From an uncultured Dorea sp. (GTDB lineage: Bacteria; Bacillota; Clostridia; Lachnospirales; Lachnospiraceae), in the NCBI GenBank assembly GCA_910584615.1, contig CAJUAM010000003.1, positions 1 to 64,000 on the forward strand: a stretch of 64,000 bases of DNA, read 5' to 3'. The notes under the pieces were generated by a model that saw nothing but the letters and a program-made list of their open reading frames with translations, was not told the DNA's origin and searched no databases. Both the position numbers and the translations under genes were made by a program. Every line of letters starts with the position of its first letter. The first letter of the stretch is position 1. This document shows, one piece after another, positions 33,816-43,570 of this stretch.

Positions 33816-35375
33816 ATGGATGCTGTAGAAACGGTTGTTAATTACGGAATACTTTCATTAGTTCCCCCAGTGCTCGCCATTGCGCTGGCACTTATAACAA
33901 AAAATATCATTGTGTCATTGTTTGTGACAGTATATGTAAGCGCTACGATCGTGGCAGGTTTTAATCCGCTGATGGGCTTTACTACTATGATACATGATTA
34001 TATCTTCGGCGCTTTGTTAGATGAGGTAAATGTACAGGGACTCATTATGATGACGATTATCGGAGGATTTGTTGCTCTGCTGACAAAATCAGGCGGTGCC
34101 TACGCATTTACGAATAAGGTAACAAAATGGGTCAATTCCCGTGTAAAATGTGAGACAGGGATCTGGATTGGCGGTTTGATCGTTTGGTTTACTGACAATG
34201 GTAATTCTTTGATGGTAGGGCCGATTTTTGAAGCGCTGGCAGAGAAACTCCGCGTTTCCAGAGAGAAGTTTGCGTATATACTGGACTGTACTACAACACC
34301 GATCTGCGCGCTGGTGCCGATCATTGGATGGGGAGTGTATACACAAGGATTGATTGACACAGAACTTCAGAATGCCGCGATTACCAATACAAATGGTTTT
34401 GAGATATTTACACAATGTATCCCGTTTAATTTTTATGCGATACTGACACTGATCATGGCTGGGATCATGGCGATTACATCATGGGACTACGGCCCGATGT
34501 TAAAGGCGCAGAACAGGTCTATGAAGACAGGACAGACGATCAGAGAGGGCGGTACACCAATGCGCGGTGAGACAAAGGGTGGTTCTGCGGTTGATCCGGA
34601 AAAAGCAAAGGTAAGCACGATGGTAATTCCGTTAGTTGTACTGTTAGTTGTGATTTTCGCTTATCTGACAAAATTAGGTATCTGGCATACAAAAGTGGCG
34701 GGAAGTGATATCAGAACGGCTATTGCGTCTGGTTTCTTAAGCGGTTTGATCGTACTTATCATACTGTGTATTAAAAATAAGATTTATACATTTGGAGAAT
34801 GTATGAAGATTGTTGAAGGCGGATGGGCGAACATGATGTTCATGTGCGTAGTGCTGACGCTTGCATGGTCATTATCCGGTGTAAACGGAACAATGGGTAC
34901 GGCAGACTATCTTGTTAAGATTACGCAAGGGTTCTTAAATCCGGGAGTACTGGCATTTATCCTGTATCTGATGGGCGCGGTGATGTCCTTTGCGACAGGT
35001 ACTTCCTGGGGAACGATGGCGATCCTCTTCCCGATCGGTATGCCGATGGCAATCAACTTAGGTGTATCCCTGCCAGTAATCAGCGCGGCGATCATCAGCG
35101 GTTCAGTTGTAGGAGACCACTGTTCACCGATTTCTGATACTACGATCATGGCTTCTATCGGAGCAGCGTGTGACCATATCGATCACTTTGAGACGCAGAT
35201 GCCTTATGCAGTGACAGCAGGTATTGTCTGCGGGATCTTGTTCCTGATCGCAGGATGGGTTTCAACTCCGCTTACTTTGATCGGCGGTATTGTGGTATTA
35301 GTTCCGGTTGTCTATATATTACATAAGATGTCTGTAAAGAAGAATGGGCAGGTAAAGATACCGGAGCAAGGATAA
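33816..35375 (+). CDS. NhaC-family Na+/H+ antiporter 1
   Basis: A 519-residue membrane protein with about twelve hydrophobic segments and the family hallmarks WFTDNGNSLMVGPIFE, ATGTSWGTMAILFP and VVGDHCSPISDTTIMAS. NhaC-family proteins include Na+/H+ antiporters and the malate-Na/lactate-type antiporters, so an organic-anion or amino acid exchange is also possible. AAGGAGG precedes the ATG. It lies 29 bases after argH in the same transcription unit. Confidence 0.88.
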   Translation: MDAVETVVNYGILSLVPPVLAIALALITKNIIVSLFVTVYVSATIVAGFNPLMGFTTMIHDYIFGALLDEVNVQGLIMMTIIGGFVALLTKSGGAYAFTNKVTKWVNSRVKCETGIWIGGLIVWFTDNGNSLMVGPIFEALAEKLRVSREKFAYILDCTTTPICALVPIIGWGVYTQGLIDTELQNAAITNTNGFEIFTQCIPFNFYAILTLIMAGIMAITSWDYGPMLKAQNRSMKTGQTIREGGTPMRGETKGGSAVDPEKAKVSTMVIPLVVLLVVIFAYLTKLGIWHTKVAGSDIRTAIASGFLSGLIVLIILCIKNKIYTFGECMKIVEGGWANMMFMCVVLTLAWSLSGVNGTMGTADYLVKITQGFLNPGVLAFILYLMGAVMSFATGTSWGTMAILFPIGMPMAINLGVSLPVISAAIISGSVVGDHCSPISDTTIMASIGAACDHIDHFETQMPYAVTAGIVCGILFLIAGWVSTPLTLIGGIVVLVPVVYILHKMSVKKNGQVKIPEQG

Positions 35376-35406
35376 TTAAAAAATAGATGAGAATCATCCT
35401 CTTGAT

Positions 35407-35454
35407 AAGGCATAGTATTTGTACAGTAAGAACAGAGTATGAATACTATGCCTT
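35407..35454 (+). other. Long-stem hairpin in the intergenic gap
   Basis: AAGGCATAGTATT (35407-35419) and AATACTATGCCTT (35442-35454) pair perfectly over 13 bp around a 22-base loop. No T-run follows. It may reduce transcription or stabilise the upstream mRNA. Confidence 0.6.
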
Positions 35455-35519
35455 CTATAGTATCTGGGGATATGAGTATGGGAAAAAGTATAACTTTGAG
35501 ATAAAAAAGGTAGAAGAGT

Positions 35520-36239
35520 ATGAAGATAAAGGTAATCATGTCAGACAAAGCTATGAGCAGAGAAACGATGGATGCAAGGGAGGAGATGCTTAATGCGGCG
35601 CTTTCTTCTGATGCATCCGTTTCCGTTGACTGCATTAAAAAAGGACCAGATGAGCTGGACTGCAACACGGATGAAGCATTTGCGGCTGCGGAGATGGTAA
35701 AGGAGAGTATCCGGGCAGAAAAAGAAGGATATGACGCGATCGTCATCTACTGCTTCAGTGATGTGGGGATCGACGCGATCCGGGAAAATGTGCGGATTCC
35801 GGTTATCGGGCCAGGGGAAGTCTCGCTGGCGGCAGCCTCCATGCTGTGCAGCCGTTTTACCGTTCTGACTTCGGAGAGTATTAATATCCCCAGAACTTAC
35901 CGGCGGCTTATGAGAAACGGTATTGCGAGGGAAAAGATGGTATCGGTGAGAGCGCTGGACATTCCTATCGGAGAGTTAAGGAGCAGCCCCAAGGTAACAG
36001 AGGAGTACCTGAGAGCAGTATGCAAAAAAGCTGTAGAAGAAGACAGGGCAGATGGAATCATACTAGGCTGTCTTAGTATGGCGGGCTATGGGAGATGGAT
36101 TGAAAATGAACTGCCGGTGAAGGTAATAGACCCAGCATTTATTGCAGTGGCGTATGCAGAAATGAGTGTAAGGACAGGACTTGTGCATACACAAGCAATG
36201 TATCCGGCTTTTACAAATAATAGTCATGTAGAGTTGTAA
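35520..36239 (+). CDS. Asp/Glu/hydantoin racemase family protein
   Basis: A 239-residue cofactor-independent racemase fold. Both catalytic cysteines are present: C78 in AIVIYCFSDVGID and C184 in IILGCLSMAGY, the spacing seen in hydantoin racemases. It would interconvert D and L forms of a hydantoin or amino acid. GTAGAAGAG precedes the ATG. It lies between an antiporter and the AgcS symporter, which suggests it processes an imported compound. The exact substrate cannot be read from the sequence. Confidence 0.82.
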   Translation: MKIKVIMSDKAMSRETMDAREEMLNAALSSDASVSVDCIKKGPDELDCNTDEAFAAAEMVKESIRAEKEGYDAIVIYCFSDVGIDAIRENVRIPVIGPGEVSLAAASMLCSRFTVLTSESINIPRTYRRLMRNGIAREKMVSVRALDIPIGELRSSPKVTEEYLRAVCKKAVEEDRADGIILGCLSMAGYGRWIENELPVKVIDPAFIAVAYAEMSVRTGLVHTQAMYPAFTNNSHVEL

Positions 36240-36314
36240 AAAAGTTCTCGGGTGAAAAATTCCAACAGGCATAAAATGTTTTGTTGTAAATGAAAGATGC
36301 ATAGGAGGAATAGT

Positions 36315-37853
36315 ATGCAGAAAATATTTGATTTGGTAGACAGCTGGTTTATAGCGATGGCTCCGGTTACAGATTTTTTATGGAGCTTTCCGACGAATTT
36401 TGAATGGTATGCCAATATTCCGGTAATAGGAAATTTCCCATTTGCCATTATATTGCTGGTCGGCATGGGGATTTATTTTACTGTGAGGACAAGAGGTGTC
36501 CAGTTCCGGTTTTTCAAAGCAGGGATCAAGAGCCTGACTAAGAAAAAGCAAGGTGATGTGGGCGTAAGTCCGTTAGCGTCGTTTCTGTTAAGTACCGCGA
36601 TGCGTGTCGGGCCCGGCAATCTTACGGGTGTTACCGGGGCGGTAGCAGTCGGCGGACCGGGAGCCATCTTCTGGATGTGGATATCCGCGTTATTTGGAAT
36701 GGCAAGTTCATTTATCGAGGCGACTTTGTCGCAGATTTTTAAGGAGAAAGACGGAGACGAGTATGTAGGAGGACTTCCGTATTATGGACAAAAGCTTTTA
36801 GGCAATAAAAAAGGGATTGGAGTTATGCTTGCGGTAGCGTTTATTGCTTATGCGATGTCAAGTATTCCGATCCAGACTTTTCATGTGTTTACGGCAACTG
36901 GAAAGGCAGTGGAGACACTGACAGGAGCCGCGACAAACAGAACTTCTCCGCTGTACTACGCAATTGCGGTGATTTTGGTTGTCGGAGTTGCGGCGGCAGT
37001 ATTTGGGGGGATCAAGAGAGTTACAGCTATTACAGATAAGATGGTTCCGGTTATGGCAGTTATTTACGGCGGGATCATATTTGTCCTGGTTATTCTCAAT
37101 ATCCAGTATTTCCCTTCATTTATTCAGGCGATCATCGTAGGAGCATTCAAGCCGCAGGCAGTATTCGGCGGCGGATTTGGCATCGTGTTGTCTCAGGGTA
37201 TTAAGCGGGGCCTGCTTTCTAATGAGGCTGGTCAGGGTACGATCACTATGTCGGCGGCAGTTGCGCAGCAGGATCACCCCTGTTCACAGGGATTTATACA
37301 GGCAATTGGTGTCTTCTTAGACACGATCATTATCTGTACACTGACAGGATATGTTGTATGCGGTGCTCATCTGTGGGATAATGCTGCGTATGACTGGGAG
37401 ACTCTAAAGTCTTCTACAATTGATGTATTTCTTCAGTCGACACAGGCGTTAGTGCCCGGGACAGCAGGAGATTCTATAGTAGCATTTATTATCTGTGTGT
37501 GTTACGCTTTGTTTGCGTTTACTACTTTGCTGGGGCTTGTATCCTTTGCGGTGATTGCCGGAACAAGGATCACCAAATCTGCAAAATGTACAAACCTGGT
37601 ACGTGCGCTTGGTTCCCTGATTTTTGTTCCGATTGGTATTCTTTGTGTTCTTTCCGGACAGGAGCTTGATAATCTCTGGAATGTGACAGACTTTATCAAT
37701 ATAGCGCTTGTATTTGTAAACGCGCCGGTTATTCTTATTGGAGCAAGATACGTATATGCTGCGTTGAAAGATTATATCAAGACAGGCGGAGAAAGATTCG
37801 TTTCGTCTGACATTGGTGTAGAAAATGAAATTTGGAGTAAAGATCGAAAGTAA
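36315..37853 (+). CDS. Sodium:alanine/glycine symporter family (AgcS)
   Basis: A 512-residue membrane protein with about eleven hydrophobic segments and the AgcS signatures RVGPGNLTGVTGAVAVGGPGA, FWMWISALFGMASSFIEATL and SNEAGQGTITMSAA. It imports small neutral amino acids with Na+ (or H+). The ATG at 36315 has AGGAGGA upstream. Its stop overlaps the ATG of the next MATE gene (TAATG), so the two are coupled, an importer with an exporter. Confidence 0.92.
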   Translation: MQKIFDLVDSWFIAMAPVTDFLWSFPTNFEWYANIPVIGNFPFAIILLVGMGIYFTVRTRGVQFRFFKAGIKSLTKKKQGDVGVSPLASFLLSTAMRVGPGNLTGVTGAVAVGGPGAIFWMWISALFGMASSFIEATLSQIFKEKDGDEYVGGLPYYGQKLLGNKKGIGVMLAVAFIAYAMSSIPIQTFHVFTATGKAVETLTGAATNRTSPLYYAIAVILVVGVAAAVFGGIKRVTAITDKMVPVMAVIYGGIIFVLVILNIQYFPSFIQAIIVGAFKPQAVFGGGFGIVLSQGIKRGLLSNEAGQGTITMSAAVAQQDHPCSQGFIQAIGVFLDTIIICTLTGYVVCGAHLWDNAAYDWETLKSSTIDVFLQSTQALVPGTAGDSIVAFIICVCYALFAFTTLLGLVSFAVIAGTRITKSAKCTNLVRALGSLIFVPIGILCVLSGQELDNLWNVTDFINIALVFVNAPVILIGARYVYAALKDYIKTGGERFVSSDIGVENEIWSKDRK

Positions 37854-39247
37854 TGAGTCAGCCTCAGATTAAATTCAATACAGAAATCTCAAAAACAATT
37901 TTAATGATAGCGTGGCCGGCGATGTTAGAGCAGTTTCTTGCCTGCATGGCATCGCTGGTGGATACGGCGATGGTGGGATCGCTGGGAGCGGTAGCTACGG
38001 CGTCTGTCGCGGTAAATATTTCATTAGTCTGGGTGACAAATGGGCTTATGGGCGCGCTGAGTATAGGATTTTCTTATATGATCGCGCGCTCTGTGGGCGA
38101 GAAGAATCCGGAAAAGACAAGAAACTTAGGATTACAGTCTATTACATGTGCTATATGTACCGGACTGTTCCTTTTTGTTTTGATATTTTGTCTGCATCAG
38201 TGGCTTCCTGTATGGATGGGAGCGAAAGAAGATGTCATTCCATACGCCAGGGAGTATCTTCGGATCATTGGATATGGAATGGTGCCGCAGACGCTGGCGG
38301 TAGTGCTGTCGTCAAATTACAGGTCTACAGGAAATACAAGACTTCCTCTCATACTTGGCATTATATCCAATATTGCAAATATCATCGGGAATTTCTTTTT
38401 GATCTATCCTGAGAGAATGATATTTTTAGGCGGCAGGAATATACATATGTGGGGCGCCGGAATGGGGATAAAAGGAGCAGCTCTGGCGACCAGTGCTTCA
38501 CAGGTTTTCTTAACTGTTATGCTGCTTCTGACTATGTGCAGGCAGGGATCGCCTTTCCGGTTAACGTTGTCGAAGAGAGAATATGCTGTCAGTAAAAATG
38601 TATTGCTGACCTTGAAAAAGATTAGTATTCCTGTGCTGTTTGAGAGATGGACATTAAATTTCGGCCAGGTATTCATAACGTCCATTTTATCCGCTTTGGG
38701 AACAGTTTCATTGTCTGCCCATTATCTTACCGCGCAGATAGAAGGGATACTCTATATGCCGGCTTTTGGAGTATCTTATACAGCGACTGCATTGATCGGA
38801 CAGGCTCTGGGAGCGGGAAGAAAAGATCTGGCAAAACAGTATATGAAATATATATGCTTCTGGAGTGTTGTATTGATCGAGCTGCTGTGCATCCCTGTGG
38901 CATGCGGTTCCCATTATATCATGCAGCTTTTCAGCAGTGATCCTGATGTGGTGGTGATTGGAACGAAAACACTTTTAATCGCGGCGCTGACAGAGATTTT
39001 TTATTCTTTCTTTTTGGTATCCAGCGGGATATTCAGGGGAGCAGGAGATGTGAGATTTTCATTTCTTGTCAGCCTGATCGGTATGTGGGGATTACGGGTT
39101 GGCATGATATGGATGGCGGTTCGTGTATTTGATGTAGGGATTGTCGGTGTCTGGATCATTATAGGTATAGACTGTATGGTGCGGATGATACTTTGTATCG
39201 TGAGACTTCGGAGCGGGAAGTGGCTTAAGATAGGCATAAATTTTTAG
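37853..39247 (+). CDS. MATE-family efflux protein 2
   Basis: A 464-residue, twelve-segment MATE transporter (AWPAMLEQFLACMASLVDTAMVGSLG, GAGDVRFSF near the end). It is only distantly similar to the MATE protein at 27.1 kb. It starts within the stop codon of the AgcS gene. A strong terminator follows. Such co-expression with an amino acid symporter suggests export of a related metabolite. Confidence 0.9.
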   Translation: MSQPQIKFNTEISKTILMIAWPAMLEQFLACMASLVDTAMVGSLGAVATASVAVNISLVWVTNGLMGALSIGFSYMIARSVGEKNPEKTRNLGLQSITCAICTGLFLFVLIFCLHQWLPVWMGAKEDVIPYAREYLRIIGYGMVPQTLAVVLSSNYRSTGNTRLPLILGIISNIANIIGNFFLIYPERMIFLGGRNIHMWGAGMGIKGAALATSASQVFLTVMLLLTMCRQGSPFRLTLSKREYAVSKNVLLTLKKISIPVLFERWTLNFGQVFITSILSALGTVSLSAHYLTAQIEGILYMPAFGVSYTATALIGQALGAGRKDLAKQYMKYICFWSVVLIELLCIPVACGSHYIMQLFSSDPDVVVIGTKTLLIAALTEIFYSFFLVSSGIFRGAGDVRFSFLVSLIGMWGLRVGMIWMAVRVFDVGIVGVWIIIGIDCMVRMILCIVRLRSGKWLKIGINF

Positions 39248-39254
39248 ATGAGTT

Positions 39255-39307
39255 AAGGAGATACTGCGGCAGCCAATTGTTCTCTGGCTGGTGTGCAGTA
39301 TCTCCTT
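39255..39307 (+). terminator. Terminator after the second MATE gene
   Basis: AAGGAGATACTGC and GCAGTATCTCCTT pair over 13 bp, with an inner GCCA/TGGC stem (AGCCA/TGGCT), followed by TATATTTG. The rest of the gap to 39530 is AT-rich and shows no gene; it probably holds the promoter of the DDAH-like gene. Confidence 0.75.
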
Positions 39308-39530
39308 TATATTTGTTTGACGGGTTCTTTTTGTTCATATATTTGTCAGAAATTTCTAATATTTCCAACGATATTTTCTTTTGTAAATAAGATTTTGTAG
39401 CTATCTATAAAAATAAACTAAAATTATTGTATATTTACAAATTTTATAAGATTATTATAAAGCATATAATAAAACCACTTAAAAATATGCAACTAAGCAT
39501 TAAAGTGCAAGACAAAAAAGGAGAGGTAAT

Positions 39531-40481
39531 ATGCAAGCAGAAAGAAAATATGACATTGATGCATACCCGGGTGAAAGATGGTTTCCGAAGGAGACAAATT
39601 TTGAAGAGGATATGCCCCTTTATTGGGGAGAATGGGGGGTTTCATCGGAAGTAGAGAAGTTAAAAGCAGTTTTAATGAGAAGGCCGGGAAAAGAAGTGGA
39701 GAATTTTGATGCTCTGGCAAATCGTTTTTCAGATGTTCCTGTTGATATAGAACTTATGCGAAAACAACATGATACGGTAGCAGATATATATCGCGGTCAT
39801 GGCGTAAAAGTATATTATGTTGAGGAACAGAGAGAAGATCGTCCCAATGCGGTGTTTATGAGAGACTTGATGTTTATGACGCCGGAAGGGGCGATTATCA
39901 CAAGACCGGGAATGGCGGCAAGACGCGGAGAAGAAAGATTTGTCGCGCAGCGTCTTGCACAGCTTGGAGTTCCGATTGTAAGAACGATCAATGGCAGGGG
40001 AATGTTTGAAGGAGCAAATGCAATGTGGGTTGACCGGCATACGGTTGTATTGTCAACAGGAAGCCGGTGCAACAAAGACGGATATGAACAGGTAGAATAT
40101 GAACTTAAGCGTATGGGAGTTACAGAAGTCATACATATGCAGCAGCCGTATAGCAATATCCATATTGACGGAATCATGAACGCAGCCAGCGATGATGTCG
40201 TAATGATCCATGCATCTCAAATTCCATATGATGTAATTGATGTTTTAAAGAAAAAGGGTTATAAGATTCTGGAAGCGCCGTCAACTACGGAAGTGAGAGA
40301 AGGCTTTGGCTGTAATTTTGTTGCGTTGGAGCCGGGAGTGGTAGTGATGCCTGAAGGAAATTACAGAAGTCAGGAGCTTTTAGAAAAAAATGGTATTAAA
40401 GTATTCACAGTAGATATTTCAGAGATAGTCAAAGGAAGAGGTGCTCTGCATTGTATCACAGCTTTTCTTAAAAGAGGTTAG
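39531..40481 (+). CDS. DDAH/arginine-deiminase-like amidinohydrolase
   Basis: A 316-residue guanidino-modifying enzyme fold. The likely catalytic set is D112 (FMRDLMF), E160 (MFEGANAMW), H211 with D213 (NIHIDG) and the nucleophile C308 (GALHCITAF). It is shorter than arginine deiminase and lacks its helical insert, resembling dimethylarginine dimethylaminohydrolases. It would hydrolyse arginine or a substituted guanidine to a ureido product (citrulline) and an amine. AAAAAGGAGAGG precedes the ATG. It is followed by its own NhaC transporter, which may move the substrate. Confidence 0.8.
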   Translation: MQAERKYDIDAYPGERWFPKETNFEEDMPLYWGEWGVSSEVEKLKAVLMRRPGKEVENFDALANRFSDVPVDIELMRKQHDTVADIYRGHGVKVYYVEEQREDRPNAVFMRDLMFMTPEGAIITRPGMAARRGEERFVAQRLAQLGVPIVRTINGRGMFEGANAMWVDRHTVVLSTGSRCNKDGYEQVEYELKRMGVTEVIHMQQPYSNIHIDGIMNAASDDVVMIHASQIPYDVIDVLKKKGYKILEAPSTTEVREGFGCNFVALEPGVVVMPEGNYRSQELLEKNGIKVFTVDISEIVKGRGALHCITAFLKRG

Positions 40482-40491
40482 GAGGGCGCTT

Positions 40492-42018
40492 ATGAATTAT
40501 GGTGTATTTTCGTTGATTCCGCCAATACTTGCGATTTTATTGGCTTTTTATACAAAAAACGTGCTTGTTTCTTTAATAACAGCCGTTTTTGTAGGCGCGA
40601 CTATGATTTCAGGAAATCCACTCACAGGGTTTGCGAATGTATTTCAAAACTATATGATTCCCAAGATGTCAGATTCATGGAATGCAGGGGTTATTGCCAT
40701 GACATTATTTGTCGGCGCGTTTTCTGTTATGTTAGAGCGAGGAGGCGGAGCGTGGGCGTTTGGAGAAGCTGTAAAGGATAAGATAAAGACAAGGAAACAA
40801 GGGCAGATGGGAGCATGGATCGGCGGCCTGATTATCTGGTTCAGCGATTCATCAAATTCGGTTATTGTCGGGCCGATCATGAGATCTGTGACAGACCGGT
40901 TGAAGATTTCCAGAGAAAAACTTGCCTATATCTGTGCCTCTACAGCAGGTTCGGTTCCGCTTTTGATACCAATTACCGGGTGGGGAGCTTTGGTTATGGG
41001 TATTTACAAGGACTTTCTGCCTAAGGGAACCAATCTGTTCGATGTGTTTGTGAAAACTATTCCGTTTAATGTTTATACAATAGGTGTTATCTTTACGGTT
41101 CCGCTGATCGCGTTAACCGGCTGGGATTTCGGACCTATGCGTAAAGCAGAGCTGCGAACTATGAAAACAGGAAAAGTGAATATTGATGGAGCGCATGTCG
41201 CGGCAAGCGAGGAATTTGTTTTAAGAGAAGAGGCAAAGCCGACGGCATGGGGACTGGTAATACCAATCATTGTACTGATCTGTACACTGTTTGCAACTAT
41301 GTATTATACTGGGCCGAAAGACGATGGATTTTTGAATGCTATTTTCAACAGTGAGACGATGGTCAGCCTTACCGTTGCATTTTTCACTGCTACATGTGCG
41401 GGACTTTTAATTGCCGTTAAAGATAAAGTTATCACATTTAAAGAAGCGTATCAGGTGTTTGTAGATGGCTTTGCGCGTATGATCGAGGCAGTCGTAATCT
41501 TGATTTTTGCCTGGTGTATCGGAGGAGTCACCAGCGATGTGGGAGCAGCAGACTTTATTGTAGAGGCTACATCCGGATTTATGACACCGGGACTTATGTT
41601 TATCTCTCTGTTTTTGGTTGCGTGCTTTACATCTTTTGCGACAGGAAGCTCATGGGGAACTTTTGCAATCTTTGTGCCGATTGCAACTACACTGGCCCTT
41701 GCTAATAATGTAGATGTATATCCGGCAATCGGGGCAGCGCTTGCGGGAGCGTTGTTTGGAGATCATTGTTCGCCCATCAGTGATTCTACAATATTAGCGT
41801 CGCTTGGAGCACAGAGTGACCACTTGTCCTTTGTAAAGGCACAGATGCCGATAGCGTTTATGATCGCCGCCGCATCTGTTGTGGGATATATTGCCGCGGC
41901 TGTTACAATGAATGGCTTTGCTGCAATGGGAACCACTTTGATCTGCATCGTAGTATTTTTATATTTGATACATAAAACAGATGTGAAAAAAAATCCGGAA
42001 GGATACGAGGAAAACTGA
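40492..42018 (+). CDS. NhaC-family Na+/H+ antiporter 2
   Basis: A 508-residue relative of the antiporter at 33.8 kb (same SLIPPILAILLAFYTKN opening, WFSDSSNSVIVGPIM, ATGSSWGTFAIFVP, GDHCSPISDSTILAS). The ATG at 40492 follows TAGGAGGG; an ATG at 40441 lies within the previous gene. It is coupled to the DDAH-like gene, with an 11-base gap. The repeated pairing of NhaC with amino acid catabolic genes suggests substrate/Na+ exchange rather than plain pH control. Confidence 0.88.
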   Translation: MNYGVFSLIPPILAILLAFYTKNVLVSLITAVFVGATMISGNPLTGFANVFQNYMIPKMSDSWNAGVIAMTLFVGAFSVMLERGGGAWAFGEAVKDKIKTRKQGQMGAWIGGLIIWFSDSSNSVIVGPIMRSVTDRLKISREKLAYICASTAGSVPLLIPITGWGALVMGIYKDFLPKGTNLFDVFVKTIPFNVYTIGVIFTVPLIALTGWDFGPMRKAELRTMKTGKVNIDGAHVAASEEFVLREEAKPTAWGLVIPIIVLICTLFATMYYTGPKDDGFLNAIFNSETMVSLTVAFFTATCAGLLIAVKDKVITFKEAYQVFVDGFARMIEAVVILIFAWCIGGVTSDVGAADFIVEATSGFMTPGLMFISLFLVACFTSFATGSSWGTFAIFVPIATTLALANNVDVYPAIGAALAGALFGDHCSPISDSTILASLGAQSDHLSFVKAQMPIAFMIAAASVVGYIAAAVTMNGFAAMGTTLICIVVFLYLIHKTDVKKNPEGYEEN

Positions 42019-42034
42019 TTCTTCCGGTAAAGCA

Positions 42035-42081
42035 AACAGGGAATGTTTTCAGAAAAACGTGTGAAAGCATTCCTTGTTTTG
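42035..42081 (+). terminator. Imperfect terminator after NhaC 2
   Basis: AAACAGGGAATGTTTTC and GAAAGCATTCCTTGTTT pair with two G-T type mismatches; a short T-run follows. Confidence 0.65.
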
Positions 42082-42164
42082 GTATACTGTATGTGATTTT
42101 GAATGATATTATAAAATAAAAGTAGCTGTATATTAGCCATATATATTTTTACAGGGGTTGGAAA

Positions 42165-43310
42165 ATGGTACAGGTAAAAGATATATTAAAGATGGAAATA
42201 TTAAAAAATTTTCATATAGTGGCAGGAAGGCAAGGACTTGACCGTGAGGTGCTTGTTACAACGATTTTGGAATATGAGCCATATATACAAAATTATGATG
42301 GGTTTTATTACGGAAATTTTGTGTTGACGTCCCTTTTTTTCGCGAAAGATGATCCGGATAAAATAGCGGAAGCATTTCGGGAGATTAACCAGAGAAATGT
42401 GGCGGCAGTTGCAGTGAAGAAAAGTATCTATATGGAACTGCCGAAAGAAGTAATAGAGTTTGCTGATGAAGTCGGATTGCCGGTATTTTTATTTGATACT
42501 ACTTATATGGAACAGATAATTGTAGCTGTGAACGGCTATGTCAGAGAACATGATAATTATGATTTGGTTGAACAAAAAATTGTCCGTTTTTTAGAAAACT
42601 GGGACAGGGTTTTTGTGGCACACTTTGCTGAAGAACTGTATTCTTTTCCGTTATCCAGATATGTTGTGGCGTATATTTTTGATGAAGATGGAACGAGGAG
42701 GATCTTTGCGGCATTTCGGCAGAAATATAGCGGAAAGAAGGTAATTGAAACAAAGAATGACTTTGAAATAGCAAAATTTAAAAAAGGAGTTTTTATATTT
42801 GTTAGTTTAGAATCAGAAAGTATAAATGTTAAAAAGAAACTGATTTCCTGTCTTAACCAAATTGGAATAGATGTACAAAAATATTTTTGCGGCTGTTCGG
42901 ATATACAAAATCAAAAAGAAAATTTTGATCTTGCAATGGAACAGTCTCTTTACGCAAGCATGGCAGCGTTCGTGGAAAAATGTTATTGGAAGGAATACAA
43001 AGAGATAGGTATATGGCAGATCGTCTGTCCGCTTAAGAAAGATAAAGCGTTTATGCAGAGATATCATCAGGTAATAGATATGCTGACAGAATATGATGAA
43101 AGGTATTCTTCGGAACTGTTTAGGACGTTGTGCGCTTATATAGATAATAAAGGTAAGCTCTCAAAGACTGCTTCTGAGATGTATCAGCATGTGAATACGA
43201 TAAGATATCGTCTGGAGAGAATCAAGGATATGCTGGGTATAGAAGACGTATATGAATATGTTTATCCGATCATAAAATTTTACCATATATATGGGGAAAC
43301 CAGAAATTAG
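42165..43310 (+). CDS. PucR-family transcriptional regulator
   Basis: A 381-residue regulator. The N-terminal PucR sensor domain (about 5-125; VKDILKMEILKNFHIVAGRQGLDREV) is followed by a middle GGDEF-like region and a C-terminal PucR helix-turn-helix (about 320-375; GKLSKTASEMYQHVNTIRYRLERIKDML). PucR proteins control purine, urea, amino acid or polyamine catabolism. It sits between the DDAH-like/NhaC operon and the arginine deiminase genes, so it probably controls one or both. GGGGTTGG precedes the ATG. Confidence 0.9.
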   Translation: MVQVKDILKMEILKNFHIVAGRQGLDREVLVTTILEYEPYIQNYDGFYYGNFVLTSLFFAKDDPDKIAEAFREINQRNVAAVAVKKSIYMELPKEVIEFADEVGLPVFLFDTTYMEQIIVAVNGYVREHDNYDLVEQKIVRFLENWDRVFVAHFAEELYSFPLSRYVVAYIFDEDGTRRIFAAFRQKYSGKKVIETKNDFEIAKFKKGVFIFVSLESESINVKKKLISCLNQIGIDVQKYFCGCSDIQNQKENFDLAMEQSLYASMAAFVEKCYWKEYKEIGIWQIVCPLKKDKAFMQRYHQVIDMLTEYDERYSSELFRTLCAYIDNKGKLSKTASEMYQHVNTIRYRLERIKDMLGIEDVYEYVYPIIKFYHIYGETRN

Positions 43311-43570
43311 TTAGGACTTTTTTTTCTTATTTTTTTGTATTTTAACCTCATTTTTTGAAAAACAGTCTGTGTGGAGACTTGCTCTCTATATTTGATTTGA
43401 CCGCGCGTTACGGTGTTGTAAGTGATTGCTGTGATCTGGATTTTTATAAAAGAACCGATTAAAATACTTGTGATTGTCCGATATTTGTCCAACAAAATCT
43501 GACTAAATCGGTTATAATAATATACAACCAAGCTGCAAAAGCAATTGACAGAAAAATGAGGAGGTAAGAC
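43311..43570. other. Upstream region of arcA
   Basis: No gene is seen. A TATAAT-type -10 lies at 43513-43518, about 50 bases before the arcA ATG, with no convincing -35. That pattern would fit an activator-dependent promoter, plausibly of PucR or AraC. Confidence 0.4.
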
